DNA from: Rhodosorus marinus
Taxonomy: Eukaryota > Rhodophyta > Stylonematophyceae > Stylonematales > Stylonemataceae
Length of the DNA: 64,000 nt
Assembly (NCBI GenBank): GCA_029953675.1
Contig: JAMWBK010000003.1
Location: 558,001 to 622,000 of the forward strand
Direction: 5' to 3'
The position numbers and the translations under genes were made by a program. Shown here piece by piece: positions 1-9,460 of the stretch. The first letter of the stretch is position 1, and each line of letters opens with the position of its first letter. A model generated the notes under the pieces. The model was not told the DNA's origin. It saw only the letters and a list, made by a program, of their open reading frames with translations, and did no database searches.

Positions 1-592
1 TCCTAAGAACCGTGCAGCAGCAGTTCTCAGGAGCCAGTACAGGAGTCGGATGCGGGATTGGAATAGGCTATGGAGTCGGAATTGGCTTAACTTACGGAAG
101 AGGTGGCGAAGGAATGGGTATGGGTGGAGGTATGGGTGGTATGATGGGTGGCATGGGTGGTATGGGTGGTATGGGTGGTATGGGTGGTGGTATGGGTGGA
201 ATGGGTGGAGGTATGGGCGGCATGGGAGGTGGGATGGGTGGTATGGGCGGCATGGGAAGTGGTATGGGTGGCATGGGAGGAATGGGAGGCATGGGAAGTG
301 GAATGGGTGGTGGAGCCGGTGGGATGATGCAAGGTCAAATGTCGCCTGGTAATGTATATCAGAGAACTATCTACTTTGTCTCTTGTTTGATGATGACTGT
401 ACTGACACTCAACCCGATCCAACGCGTTTAGGTATGGCGGGTGCCGCTGGTGCAACTGGTGGAGTACGGCCTGACACGCAGAGGCTCGACAACATCGAAA
501 GAAGACTGGATGAAATAGACAAAGCGCTGGGCATTCACACGAAACTACAACAGATAGAGGAGAAGCTGGACAAAATTGGAAAGAGAAGATAG
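1..592 (+). CDS. Gly/Met-rich protein with C-terminal coiled coil (5' partial)
   Basis: The frame is open to the left edge, so the start lies outside the window. Exon 1 runs to 348 and exon 2 is 432-592; the donor GTAATG at 349 and the acceptor ending at 431 keep the second half in a sensible frame. The visible part begins with a glycine-rich stretch of alternating Gly/Ile/Val/Tyr, then about 70 residues of GGM repeats, then a charged helix rich in Leu, Glu, Lys and Ile that looks like a coiled coil, ending in basic residues. The alternating Gly/hydrophobic start is reminiscent of small glycine-rich membrane proteins such as plant TGD5, but this is a weak resemblance and the function is unknown. 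A possible poly(A) signal (aataaa) lies near 650. It converges on the thioesterase gene 160 nt away. The repeat DNA could vary in length between strains. Confidence 0.6.
112..330 (+). repeat. Coding minisatellite of GGN-ATG units
   Basis: Repeated units built on atgggtggt and atgggtggc encode the Gly-Met tract. The units differ mainly at third positions, so the DNA repeat is imperfect while the protein repeat is near perfect. Confidence 0.85.
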
Positions 593-752
593 TGCTCCGT
601 CGTAGATCGCAGGGAAACTGGTAACCTCACATTTCGCGTTGCTTGCTTAAATAAACGCGCAGACTGACAGCGAGAAAATCCAACTGAAAAGACCCTCATA
701 TCTGCTTCCTGGGCCGGGACAACACCCCATAAGTTTGCATCAAGAAGTCTTT

Positions 753-1511
753 CTACTCCGGTAAAACCTTTCTGAGAAAACCCTGCACCAGTTTCATCTC
801 CTCCATATCTGCACTGTGGGGCATGTTGGGGAAGTCCTTAAATTCTACTTTTCTGCCCATGTCACTAAGGAGATCCGCGCTTAGTTTGCCCCAAGAGAAC
901 GGAACAACCTGGTCCGCACCCCCCTGAATCGAACGGACGACATTTTGAACGAAGAAACGAATGAGAACGGATTCGCCGAGAAACGACCAACCACTCAGAT
1001 GTTTGCCGAGGGTTCTTACGTGACACATCAGAATAGGCGTTTCCTTGTTACTCTCGGAGAGTTCTTCAGGGTATGACTCCTTAAGCGGAAGCCAAGTACT
1101 AAGAGCAACTATTCCCGCAACCTTTTCCTCAAGTCGAGCCATGCTCGTAAGCGCAACCGCACCACCCTGACTGAACCCACCTACAACGATACTGCTGGGA
1201 TCGATTCCTGCCTCTTCCTCTTCCTGAATAATCTTACTTATCATTCCCACGCATTCGATGAAGCCCTCCTTGTCCTCAGGCGTGCCCTCCTCTAAACCCT
1301 TCACATCCGTCCACGACGGTACCGCCTCACCTCCGAACATGGTGACCCTACGGTACGGAGCGGACGGGAGTATAAACTTTATGTGACTGCTTGTCATGTA
1401 CGGGACAAGCGGCTGCCATCCCTCGCCAGAGTCACCAAGACCGTGCAAAAATATCGCCGTAGATCTGTGCTCCCCTCGCGCAGGTACGACCACCTTTTGT
1501 ACGGACGCCAT
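753..1511 (-). CDS. Acyl-protein thioesterase (APT/lysophospholipase-like hydrolase)
   Basis: An alpha/beta hydrolase that would remove palmitoyl groups from S-acylated proteins in the cytosol. The family landmarks are clear: FLHGLGDSGEGW near the N-terminus, the nucleophile serine in GGFSQGGA, the catalytic Asp in GGADQ and the His in MPHSAD near the C-terminus. The frame is continuous from 1628, but residues encoded by 1019-924 fit no family member and are bounded by a GTAAGA donor and a CAG acceptor. I read this as a 96-nt in-frame intron, leaving about 220 residues, the usual family length. The first ATG in frame is at 1511; the open frame upstream begins only with GTG. The intron separates the strand leading to the catalytic Asp from the Asp itself, so a retained intron would insert 32 residues beside the active site. 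Confidence 0.9.
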   Translation of the reverse strand: MASVQKVVVPARGEHRSTAIFLHGLGDSGEGWQPLVPYMTSSHIKFILPSAPYRRVTMFGGEAVPSWTDVKGLEEGTPEDKEGFIECVGMISKIIQEEEEAGIDPSSIVVGGFSQGGAVALTSMARLEEKVAGIVALSTWLPLKESYPEELSESNKETPILMCHVRTLGKHLSGWSFLGESVLIRFFVQNVVRSIQGGADQVVPFSWGKLSADLLSDMGRKVEFKDFPNMPHSADMEEMKLVQGFLRKVLPE

Positions 1512-1982
1512 TCTGCATAAACCACGTCTGCCCACAGCCGCCGTACTGACGAAGCCCAGCAACATTACAAGCGTTTGCAAGATTTGCCGATCCTTCCAAG
1601 TGTCCTGTAGAACAGAATCAAAATGCACCGGCTTTCTTTATGATGGTCATGCACGATCGAGATCGGTACTCTCCAGCTCACCCACAGATCCCTTGCCTCT
1701 CGCCTTTCATACCCATCAAAAGCATAAGCTCTCCGAGAATATCGATCTGAGTATCGAGAATGGATCTCCTGAGCGAGCTGACTCATCCAGCTGCAGTTGG
1801 TAATCGCTAGAGGCATTTAAGATAAGATGTCATCAATTCGGGATCGAAAAGCTCTCTTTGGGGGAGATCCACAACGCTTCAGAAATCTGCACAAACGATT
1901 CCTCCACTGTACACTGTACAATAAGAATGTCATAGACAGAAAAGGCGGCAGAAAAGCGGACAAAAAGAGTTTGCCAGAGAAG
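1512..1982. other. Spacer between thioesterase and tRNA-Lys
   Basis: No supported gene. It should contain the thioesterase promoter. Short overlapping frames here resemble no known family. Confidence 0.5.
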
Positions 1983-2055
1983 CACCGACCGTGGGGCTCG
2001 AACCCACGACCACAAGGTTAAGAGCCTTGCGCTCTACCGACTGAGCTAGGCCGGC
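1983..2055 (-). tRNA. trnK-CUU: tRNA-Lys (anticodon CUU)
   Basis: The minus strand folds into a full cloverleaf of 73 nt: a 7-bp acceptor stem with two G-U pairs, a D arm containing TAGCTCAGTCGGTAGAGC, an anticodon stem CAAGG/CCTTG closing the loop CTCTTAA, and a T arm with GGTTCGAGCC. No intron is present. The CCA end is not encoded, as expected for a eukaryotic nuclear tRNA. Confidence 0.97.
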
Positions 2056-2959
2056 TTCCGATTTAGTGTCGGAAATTACTAAACTAATAATATCATAAAT
2101 TTTCCTTATTGGTCTTTCCGCGTTTTGTACGTATTTGTGATTGCTCAGACTGACAAGGAGCGACTGCAACCAACCTGAACTCGCGTCTCAGACAGTTTCG
2201 GAGCACTAATCTGGAATCTACAAGAAATAGCAAACTCGAAATAAAAGTCTTTTTGCACAGAATACCATGCGTGAAGCGTACTCTGTTTTTCCGTTATTGC
2301 TAGAGCCATGTTTGTGGATTGATGGTCACGAGACAGGACTGCCGCCTGTCAGAATTGATAGTTGTGTCTCTTCACCCCCCGTTAGTATTGAGTGGACTAG
2401 ACGATGCTGGATACTAGCGCTCTTGAAGCGGTCAACGTACCAGCCAGACGAAGCTACAAACGCTGGTGGAAACCGGAATTCCACTTCTCACGGGAGATGT
2501 GGCATGAGCACGACTAGCCAACATCCGTTCTGGGAGACGGCAAACCGCTGGGAAAAAAACTGAAAGAGTTTGACAACTGTTTTCAACTCTCCAGAGTGGA
2601 CTTAAGACTCCTTCACTGGCATAGTTTTCTCAAAATTTCCTTGAGAATAGAGTTTTCTTTAACCAGTAAATGAAAGCTCGTCACAATGCAACATCTTGGA
2701 CTTCCTCATACGGGGTAAAAGCAAGCAAGAGGCAGACGGAATCATCTTTTTTGTCAACCGCAGGGCCGGCTAACTCCTTCCAGAAACCAAGAACCCCAGA
2801 AAAGACGAAAAGAGTCTTTTGTACAAGCCCGTTGAGGTATCTAGTTTGGTCTAATGAGAAGTAAGCAAGTGCTGTTCTCAAAAAAGCAAAAGGACAGTAC
2901 ATGCTTGCTGTTCATGGGAGAATATCTGCCTTTCGAAGTATGCCCACTGTTCACCTTCA
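2056..2959. other. Spacer between the two tRNA genes
   Basis: About 0.9 kb with only short open frames (for example 2267-2563) that show no motif or family similarity I can recognise. Confidence 0.5.
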
Positions 2960-3035
2960 GCAAGATTAATTCTTGATATTATGAAAATTTTCGCAAAGCA
3001 AGATTAATTCTTGATATTGTGAAAATTTTCGCAGA
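2960..3035. repeat. Tandem duplication of a 38-bp unit
   Basis: Two adjacent 38-bp copies (2960-2997 and 2998-3035) both start with gcaagattaattcttgatat. They are almost identical, with the main difference an a/g change in the middle. The array ends 9 bp before the tRNA-Thr gene, so it forms its immediate upstream flank. Confidence 0.95.
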
Positions 3036-3044
3036 GAAGGAATA

Positions 3045-3117
3045 GCCTCCTTGGCTTAGTGGTTATAGCGTCGGTCTTGTAAACCGAAGGTCCCGAGTTC
3101 GACTCTCGGAGGGGGCT
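3045..3117 (+). tRNA. trnT-UGU: tRNA-Thr (anticodon UGU)
   Basis: A 73-nt cloverleaf: acceptor stem GCCTCCT pairing with AGGGGGC, D arm TGGCTTAGTGGTTATAGC, anticodon stem TCGGT/ACCGA around the loop CTTGTAA, and T arm with GAGTTCGACTC. It has no intron and no encoded CCA. A T-run is not obvious directly downstream, although ctttg follows. Confidence 0.96.
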
Positions 3118-3513
3118 TTGTCATGTCTTGCACTAACAAACTGTTTTCAATTGGCAAACGACGAGTATAGGATTAGATTTTCTCTTGCTGGAATTCAGCG
3201 TTCTCATCCAATTGAGGTATACGACCACAACTTTGGGAAGCATTTCTGTTTCCCAAACTTCCTCCAGACTATTCCCATTCCTTTTGATTTACTGAATCCA
3301 GCTCGCGGCTCTGGAAGACTCAGGAGGTTTCCAGAATTCAGCCGCCTAGTTTTTCAGAGCTCGTTCATATTCGGTAGGCTGCTGTTTTAGGTTCTTTGAG
3401 GACTCGACACTCTGCAAACCATTCGGTTGCGCCGGAGTCAAGCCGATGAGTACCTTCTATCGTGATAACCTCGTTTGCTCCAACGAGCAATTCCAGGTTT
3501 TGTTCAGTCAGCA
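3118..3513. other. Spacer
   Basis: Roughly 400 bp between tRNA-Thr and the 3' end of the minus-strand reductase gene. A short open frame exists but has no recognisable features. Confidence 0.5.
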
Positions 3514-4754
3514 CTATACGGGGCTGGTTTCAGCTGAAGAAGTGCTTTTGAGCGCTGGATTAGTTGCACGGCCGGTTTTCTTGGCGAAGTCAATGGATGG
3601 CCCGATTGGGATGATTCCGCTGGGATTGAGTGGAAACAGATTCTCAAAATAGTTGTTCTCAGTCGTCGCAATATCTGACACTCGTGCAACACCCTCAATT
3701 TGGTACATGTCACAAGCCCATTCGAAAATGTTGGGAAAGTCCAGAGGGATGTTCCTACTGTGACAACGGAAGAGTGGCGAGTAGACGTTCTCATATCGGT
3801 AGACAGTGGGGAACAGGAGAATGTCGGCGATTCCTGGCTTGTCTCCGCCGGAAAGATATCTCTGTTTGGATAATAGTTCATCAACTTCTCGCATTGCAGC
3901 ATTCAGAGTCTTGACGCTTTTCTGAGGAGTCAATGAATGAACGATCTCAGTCAGAGTTGGTAGCTCTACTTGTCGTCTTCTAGGTTCAAACCGTACCTCA
4001 TACGCCTGCTGGGTCTTTGCGAATCCGCACTTGTAGACTCCGTTGTTTATATCCGAGTGGATCCTCTCAGCAACGTTCCTCGCTTCGTCAGTTTCTTCAA
4101 CGCCAGCAAATTCCTCGGAAATCATTCGAACCAGGTCGATACTCTCATTGCAGACAACTACACCGGTGGACGTCTCAAGCAGCGCCGGAGCAGTGTACCT
4201 TCCACGATACTCTGGATCACCACTCATGTAAACTTCTTTCATGGTCTTCATTGCATTCTTGGGAGTCTCTAATTCCCACAAGCCGCCGTCGCCTGGCACC
4301 AACCACTCGATTTTGATCGCGTCCTGAAGCCCAAATAACTCTATCGCAAGGAGGACCCGGTGACACCTGAAAAAAGCGTTTTCAGCCTGGTCCAGAGCTC
4401 GCGGCATGGATGCAAGGTTTCTCACCATGGGCACGCCACTCCTGCGTACACGGTGTACCTACCCTCCTCAGCTGGAAAACGCGTCACTGAATCCTTCCGA
4501 AGACGAGATGCCTGTGGACGCCTGTACTCTCCATCTGGACCAGAAGGAGCAAGTTCGTTCATCATCAAAAGCCATGCTGTAGACCAGCCGAACCGAGCCG
4601 CTTTCACAAGCGATCCAAAAGGAATTCCCAGCTCAAGGATCCTGAACCCGGACCCAGCACCTTTCTTGTTGGAGCAAACGACCGTGGTTCTCAAGCGAAC
4701 CCCCCCAGGAGCAACCGAAGAGAATCTTCCTGTGCCTAACCTTATAAACGCCAT
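3514..4754 (-). CDS. Glutathionyl-hydroquinone reductase (Xi-class GST, ECM4/YqjG family), probably plastid-targeted
   Basis: Xi-class enzymes use glutathione to reduce glutathionyl-hydroquinones, helping recycle quinones. Two exons, 4754-4426 and 4366-3514, are joined by a 59-nt intron (GTGAG...TTTTTTCAG) lying inside the catalytic motif. Splicing creates CPWCHR followed by VLLAIELFGL, the thioredoxin-fold start of the family. Further landmarks are GRYTVYAGVACPW before the intron, ALLETSTGVVVCNESIDLVRM (substrate-side GSH site), and LSGGDKPGIADILLFPT in the helical C-terminal domain. The predicted length is 393 residues, with roughly 70 residues ahead of the conserved domain. Starting at ATG 4754 gives MAFIRLGTGRFSS, basic and Ser/Arg-rich with an early Phe, as in transit peptides of red algae and glaucophytes; an in-frame ATG at 4814 is an alternative. 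The motif is CPWC rather than the CPWA common in bacteria and yeast. Confidence 0.92.
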
Positions 4755-6390
4755 GTTCTTCTCATCGTCCACAAAATAATAATCGCAAAACCCGCGGTGG
4801 CGCGATTCTCTCATAGGACAAGTCCAGGAAACGTGGCCGAGATATGTAACCCAGCGATTCGTTTTTTCCTAGGACTCGACCAGGTCAGCAAAACGACCGC
4901 AAATCTGGAGAACTTCCAGGAGTCCAAACCAGATAAAGATCAGCAGCTCGAACCGAGATAAAACTGCTGAGGTATACGAAAATGGTTCTCGGAAACCAGA
5001 ACGGCCCTCGCGCAGCTCCCAGGACGAACGCCGCGAAGGTGAGCTAGGTGCGTCAAAGGCTAAACACAAAACATCACCAAGATGAAACTCGTTGAAACTA
5101 AAAAATCAACGAAACTAGTATTCAAAACCACCGACTGCGTTTGTACTCCTGCAGAGTAGCCAAAGCGTTGGAGTTTCTGAACAGCTGACCAGAGTAACCA
5201 ACACAACGATCCTCGGTAACTGTTTCCTCGCTCCTCAATGACCCCTTCCTGTCCCCAATATGGAACACTACTACCCAAACCATACAATTTGACAGGTCAA
5301 GATATACATAATAATGACTGATACAATCAAAATATATCTACTCTAATTCAGGAAGCTGAACTCTCCTATTATGGTCAATGCTTACATATAAAGCCCATAA
5401 TATTAAAATAATATATCAATATCGGAATAGTGACCCTAGATTATGATATCTGTCTAACGAAATCTGGATATCTCAAATTGAAGTCCACGTCGAACCCGCC
5501 CTCTCTTTTTCGCTGTTTACGTTAGTTCTGCAGTGGATGAAACATATAGTTAAAATTATTGGGCAGAAAAATTCATACAAGCGCATATGATCAACCCCCC
5601 TCCGTGCACGGCTAACAATTCAACAAGAACATGGATGGACATTAATCTTTTTAAGGGGGGGATGGTTGGGGTAAAAAATCCTGAATCTAAAACAAGATCA
5701 GATAATCAAGAACTAGGCAGAACGCTGAATTGAGTTTCAATAAATATGATATACATGCTTATTATAGAAGTACGTTTTCAGATTATGTTTTTTAGTGAGC
5801 CAACAGATTCTGAGTTGCTTCTTAGAGGGGTGGAATAGATTCAATAGCGTAAAAATGAATTGAAATTCATTTTTTTGTTTTATCGTGCAGGGAAAAGGAG
5901 TTTTTGCTAGGCAATCGGTGGGGACGGTTTTTTGGTCTTTTTTACGGGATTGGCGATGGAAGTGGTGATGATGGGGAAGGAGAAGGGTTGCTGTATTGGG
6001 GAGTTGTGTTGGTTGGGGGTTGGGGTAGGGAAAGGGAGGTTTACTATTTGTTTTCTTTTTTGGGGGGTCGGGGTGGTGGTTTGTTTGTTTAGGTTTTTTA
6101 GCTTCTTCTTGTCCTAGTTTTATTAATCGTCAACTTGGCTGGTTTTTTCGTTGAGATCGCGAGGGGTTTTGTTTCTTGCGGTTGACCTGGAAGCGTTGGG
6201 GCGGGGGCAAGGGAGGAAGGGGACCGGGGAGGGTAGGTAGGTTTGAAGAGGATCTTTGAGCTTACGGATTCATTTTTAGATCGAGCGGTTTTATCCGCGT
6301 TGTATTTACGGGTTCGATCACCTGTGTGGGTTCCGGTGAGTGCTGAATTGTTTTGTACACTTGTTGAGTGTCGTGGTTGCTGTTTCTTAG
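4755..6390. other. Divergent promoter region between the reductase and UEV1 genes
   Basis: No gene supported. The left part is AT-rich. From about 5880 to 6390 the plus strand becomes strongly G/T-rich with runs such as ttggggtaggg, directly upstream of the UEV1 start; this is probably promoter and 5' leader. Small minus-strand frames at 4869-5287 show no family similarity. Confidence 0.5.
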
Positions 6391-7175
6391 ATGGCGGATG
6401 TTGTGGGTAAGTGTTTTCGATGTTTAACTTTTTTTGTCTTGAGATCGAGGAAGTATGGGTGGGATTAGATCCACTAAATACTGTGGTTTGTTTCCTTTTG
6501 CGTCCTTTTCTTGGTCCCGCAATCTTGGTACTATAAATCGCGTCTAGTTCCGCGGAATTTCCGGCTGCTCGAGGAGTTGGAGCGTGGAGAACACGGAATC
6601 GGTGATGGGAGCGTGAGCTATGGACTCGAGGATGCCAACGATATCACGCTCACCAGGTGGAATGGGACCATTCTGGGCCCTCTCAATGTAGGATTTGCAC
6701 CTGGACAAGCACGACATTACGTTCTAACGTGGTCTCTTCGTTGATGAAGACTGATAAGTGTGCTTGTGACTTGTCTGTTGTGACCGAGCAGACGACATAC
6801 GAGAATCGTATCTATCGAGTCCAGCTAATCTGCGGAGAATCATACCCAGATCGTCCGCCAATTGTCCGTTTCGTAACAAAAGTGAATCTCAATTGCGTAG
6901 TGAGGCACAACGGACAGGTAAGCGTAAGGTTTCCATCGGGGGACGAGGCATGACTGTTATCCTGTTGTGCCTGAGGAGGATGACTGACCGTCTTCTCCTC
7001 CTCCTCAACGGAAACTTGTATTTTGCACCAAAAGGTGGATTCCACGAAATGCCAGGTCTTGAAGAATTGGAACAGAAACTACAAAATTGAAACGGTGCTG
7101 AAGGAGCTTAGAAAGGACATGGCTTCGGGGGCGAATAGACGCCTGGCACAGCCGCCCGAAGGAACCACGTTTTAA
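6391..7175 (+). CDS. UEV1: Ubiquitin-conjugating enzyme E2 variant (UEV1/MMS2)
   Basis: UEV proteins pair with the E2 Ubc13 to build Lys63-linked ubiquitin chains in DNA-damage tolerance and signalling. Four exons (6391-6406, 6548-6687, 6792-6917, 7035-7175) splice to 140 residues, matching the family length of 137-145. The first exon encodes only MADVV plus one base and ends in a GTAAGT donor. Landmarks are [62 protein letters not shown] and the C-terminal [14 protein letters not shown] and LAQPPEG. The E2 active-site cysteine region is replaced as in all UEVs, so it should be catalytically inactive by itself. Introns are 141, 104 and 117 nt. No Ubc13 partner gene lies in the window. Confidence 0.97.
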
Positions 7176-7364
7176 ACGTGCGCGTGCGTGTTATTGGGGA
7201 AAAACCCAAAAATGGGATGGAACTGGCTTGACATACACTAACTTCTTGTTTCAGAAGGATGCGCAAGAAGGACTTGTTACGAATTGAGATAGAGGAAAGA
7301 GGGAAAACGCATCTTTTGATACAAGACCCTGTAAAGAAATCGCGATCCGCTTTGCGTTTTTGAC

Positions 7365-7979
7365 TTAATCGCACATTAGGCTTTCTCTAGTATCCACCTT
7401 GGTCTTGGCATTGGTTCCACTAACGTCGCTCCGTTTACACAATTTCGAGGTCACGAACTCGGGCATCAAAGCATCGGAGGCATCAATGTTGTGAAGGTCT
7501 CCAGCCTCGAGGATGCTATCGCTCAGGTAGGCGCTCTCCATCACCGCGTTTACAAAAATCGCATCCTTCAATGAGGCCCCTTCCAGACTTGCCGTTCTCA
7601 AATCCGAGCCGGTGAAGTCCGCCTCGCGGAGATCAGCTTTGAAGAATCGGGCGCCTCTCAAGTCCGCCCCTCGGAAGTTGGTACCTCGGGCAATCGCCCC
7701 ACTGAAATCTTTCCCCACGAAGGAACCCTTCGAGAAATCAGCACCTGTGGAAGGAGTCTCACATTAATTTTAGGATCAAGCGAAGGCCAAAAAGCGGGGC
7801 AGATGAATCCCAATCTCACCACTCCAGTCCTTCGACGCGTAGTCCTTTCCTCCACCAGAAATGGCCGCGGCGGAGAACGGGGTCATCACCAGCGCCACAG
7901 AGACCGCAGCCACCGCGCCTCCAGTCTTCAGCTTGTCACAGAATCCTTTCCAATCCGGCTTACCAGACGTCGCCGCCAT
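7365..7979 (-). CDS. Pentapeptide-repeat protein, probably thylakoid lumen
   Basis: Exons 7979-7820 and 7744-7365, joined by a 75-nt intron (GTGAGA...CACAG), give about 179 residues. The N-terminus is followed by an alanine/valine-rich hydrophobic stretch ending in SAAA, which looks like a lumenal targeting and cleavage region. The body is a run of A(D/N)LXX-type pentapeptides, for example FRGADLRGARFFKADLREAD, which fold into a right-handed beta helix. The C-terminus keeps the two cysteines and the TRESL-C ending seen in plant and cyanobacterial thylakoid-lumen pentapeptide proteins (TL15/TL17 type). Function in that family is unclear. An in-frame ATG at 8000 is an alternative start; a more complete transit peptide may lie in an unseen upstream exon. 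It converges with UEV1, 189 nt apart. Confidence 0.88.
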
Positions 7980-9460
7980 GGACACCGTGAAGCCGTACAT
8001 CCTTTAAGCTTAAAGAAAACCCCGCAACCCAACTTCTCACCCAGATCCACAAAAATGAGTCCAAAAAAGCACGCAAGAGATACCGATAAACCTAAGAGAC
8101 CTCCGAATAGTGAACAATGCCGGGTAAAACCTACAAAAATAAAACAGGACGCTCTTCCTACAACTCTCTCACTGATCTACACACCCACCTTCGCCCGGCC
8201 AATCCAAATAGCTCCAACACCACGTCAGTCCCCCGCGATATCCTAAATGGAGATTTTCTATCTAAAACGCTACCGATTGCGCGGCAGGGGAACGCCGGGG
8301 GGAGGGGAGAGGGAAGGGGATGGACCCTCACCCAATTCTGACACCCAATCGTTTAGTACCTAAGAATATCTTAGCGTTTAGTGGCACCCGATTCCGTGAT
8401 ATGAGAGAATCAAAGCACTCAATAATGACTAAAACGAGGTGGGTTGAGAGGCGAGGGCGGGTCGGCTACAGGTCCTGACACCCGGTCCGTTGGACTAGAG
8501 ACTGCCTTATCATGTATTACCATCCGAATTCCGCGATGTGAAAGAACAAAAGCACGCAACCACGACTAGCGCGAGGTGGGTTGAGGGGGGAGGGTGGTTG
8601 GGTACAGGTCAGATCCTGACATCCAGTCTTTTGGTAACAAAGACTGCCTTGTCATATACTTCCACACGATTCCGTGATATTATAGAACAAAAATACTCAT
8701 CTATGACTAGCACGAGGTGGGTTAAGGGCAGCAACAGGTCCTAGGCGTTTGTTTTCAACTGGACCGAGGTAGTTTTCATCCATCCATCCACCTCCCGGAT
8801 TCTTAACCGATCCTGACCTAATCTCGTTTTTTTATTGATGCCAAAGACTGCCTTGTCATTTACTAGCACACGATTACACGATAAGAGATAACAAAAAGAC
8901 TCGACCAGAGCTATAGCACGAGGTGGGTTGAGGACAACAGAGGGGTCCTCGTATCTTCAACTGGATTTGACTGAGGTATCTCATCCATTCTCTCCATGTA
9001 CTAATACACTATAAAATACTAATGGTACTAACCGACGCGGTGAGGACGCAAAAAGAATTTTCTTTTTTTTTTTACTTTTGACGACGGGGATGGTGAGCGG
9101 CGAAGCTTCGGTCTCGTTTCCATTCTTTGCGTGGGAGAGCTTTCACGTAACCACATGTGTCCTATTAATTGGTATTTTTAATTTTCTGTTTTTTTTTTTC
9201 TCTGTTGGTTTTGGTATGTGCTGTTTTGAGCACAGAATAAACTCTTTTTGTCGTTTTGACTTTTTTGTGCGTTTCGCACGAACCTAGATGAAAATTGAGG
9301 TTTTGATGACAATCCATTGCTTTTAAGGCTTTTTTTGATTTCTGTGAAGAGGAGCGGTTCTCTCTGGCTTTTCCTGAGGAGGTCTTTGGTCCGTCGGTTT
9401 TTTCTTGAGGGGTGTGGCCTTGAGTGAACTTGTGGTGGGTTCTTGTTCTTCGGAGCCCGG
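7980..9460. other. Divergent spacer between pentapeptide and uS10m genes
   Basis: Contains the degenerate repeat array at 8330-8950 and T-rich, poly(T)-bearing DNA from 9050 to 9400 that leads into the uS10m start. No other gene is supported. Confidence 0.5.
8330..8950. repeat. Degenerate tandem array, four copies of a ~140-200 bp unit
   Basis: The phrase attccgtgat and variants recurs at 8391, 8528, 8669 and 8873. Each is followed about 35 bp later by cgaggtgggttgag or a one-base variant, and the later copies are preceded by agactgcctt(g/a)tcat. Spacings are 137, 141 and 204 bp. Copies differ by many substitutions, and none has a conserved open frame, so the array is non-coding. Confidence 0.85.

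Noticed and set aside
87-455. Minus-strand frame rich in His, Thr and Ser opposite the Gly-Met gene
   Set aside because: It is the mirror of the GGM repeat; low-complexity DNA keeps the opposite strand open without meaning.
2267-2563. 98-codon plus frame between tRNA genes
   Set aside because: No domain, no plausible splice partners, length within chance.
4869-5287. Two overlapping minus frames upstream of the reductase
   Set aside because: No similarity to any family and no continuity through splice sites into the reductase gene.
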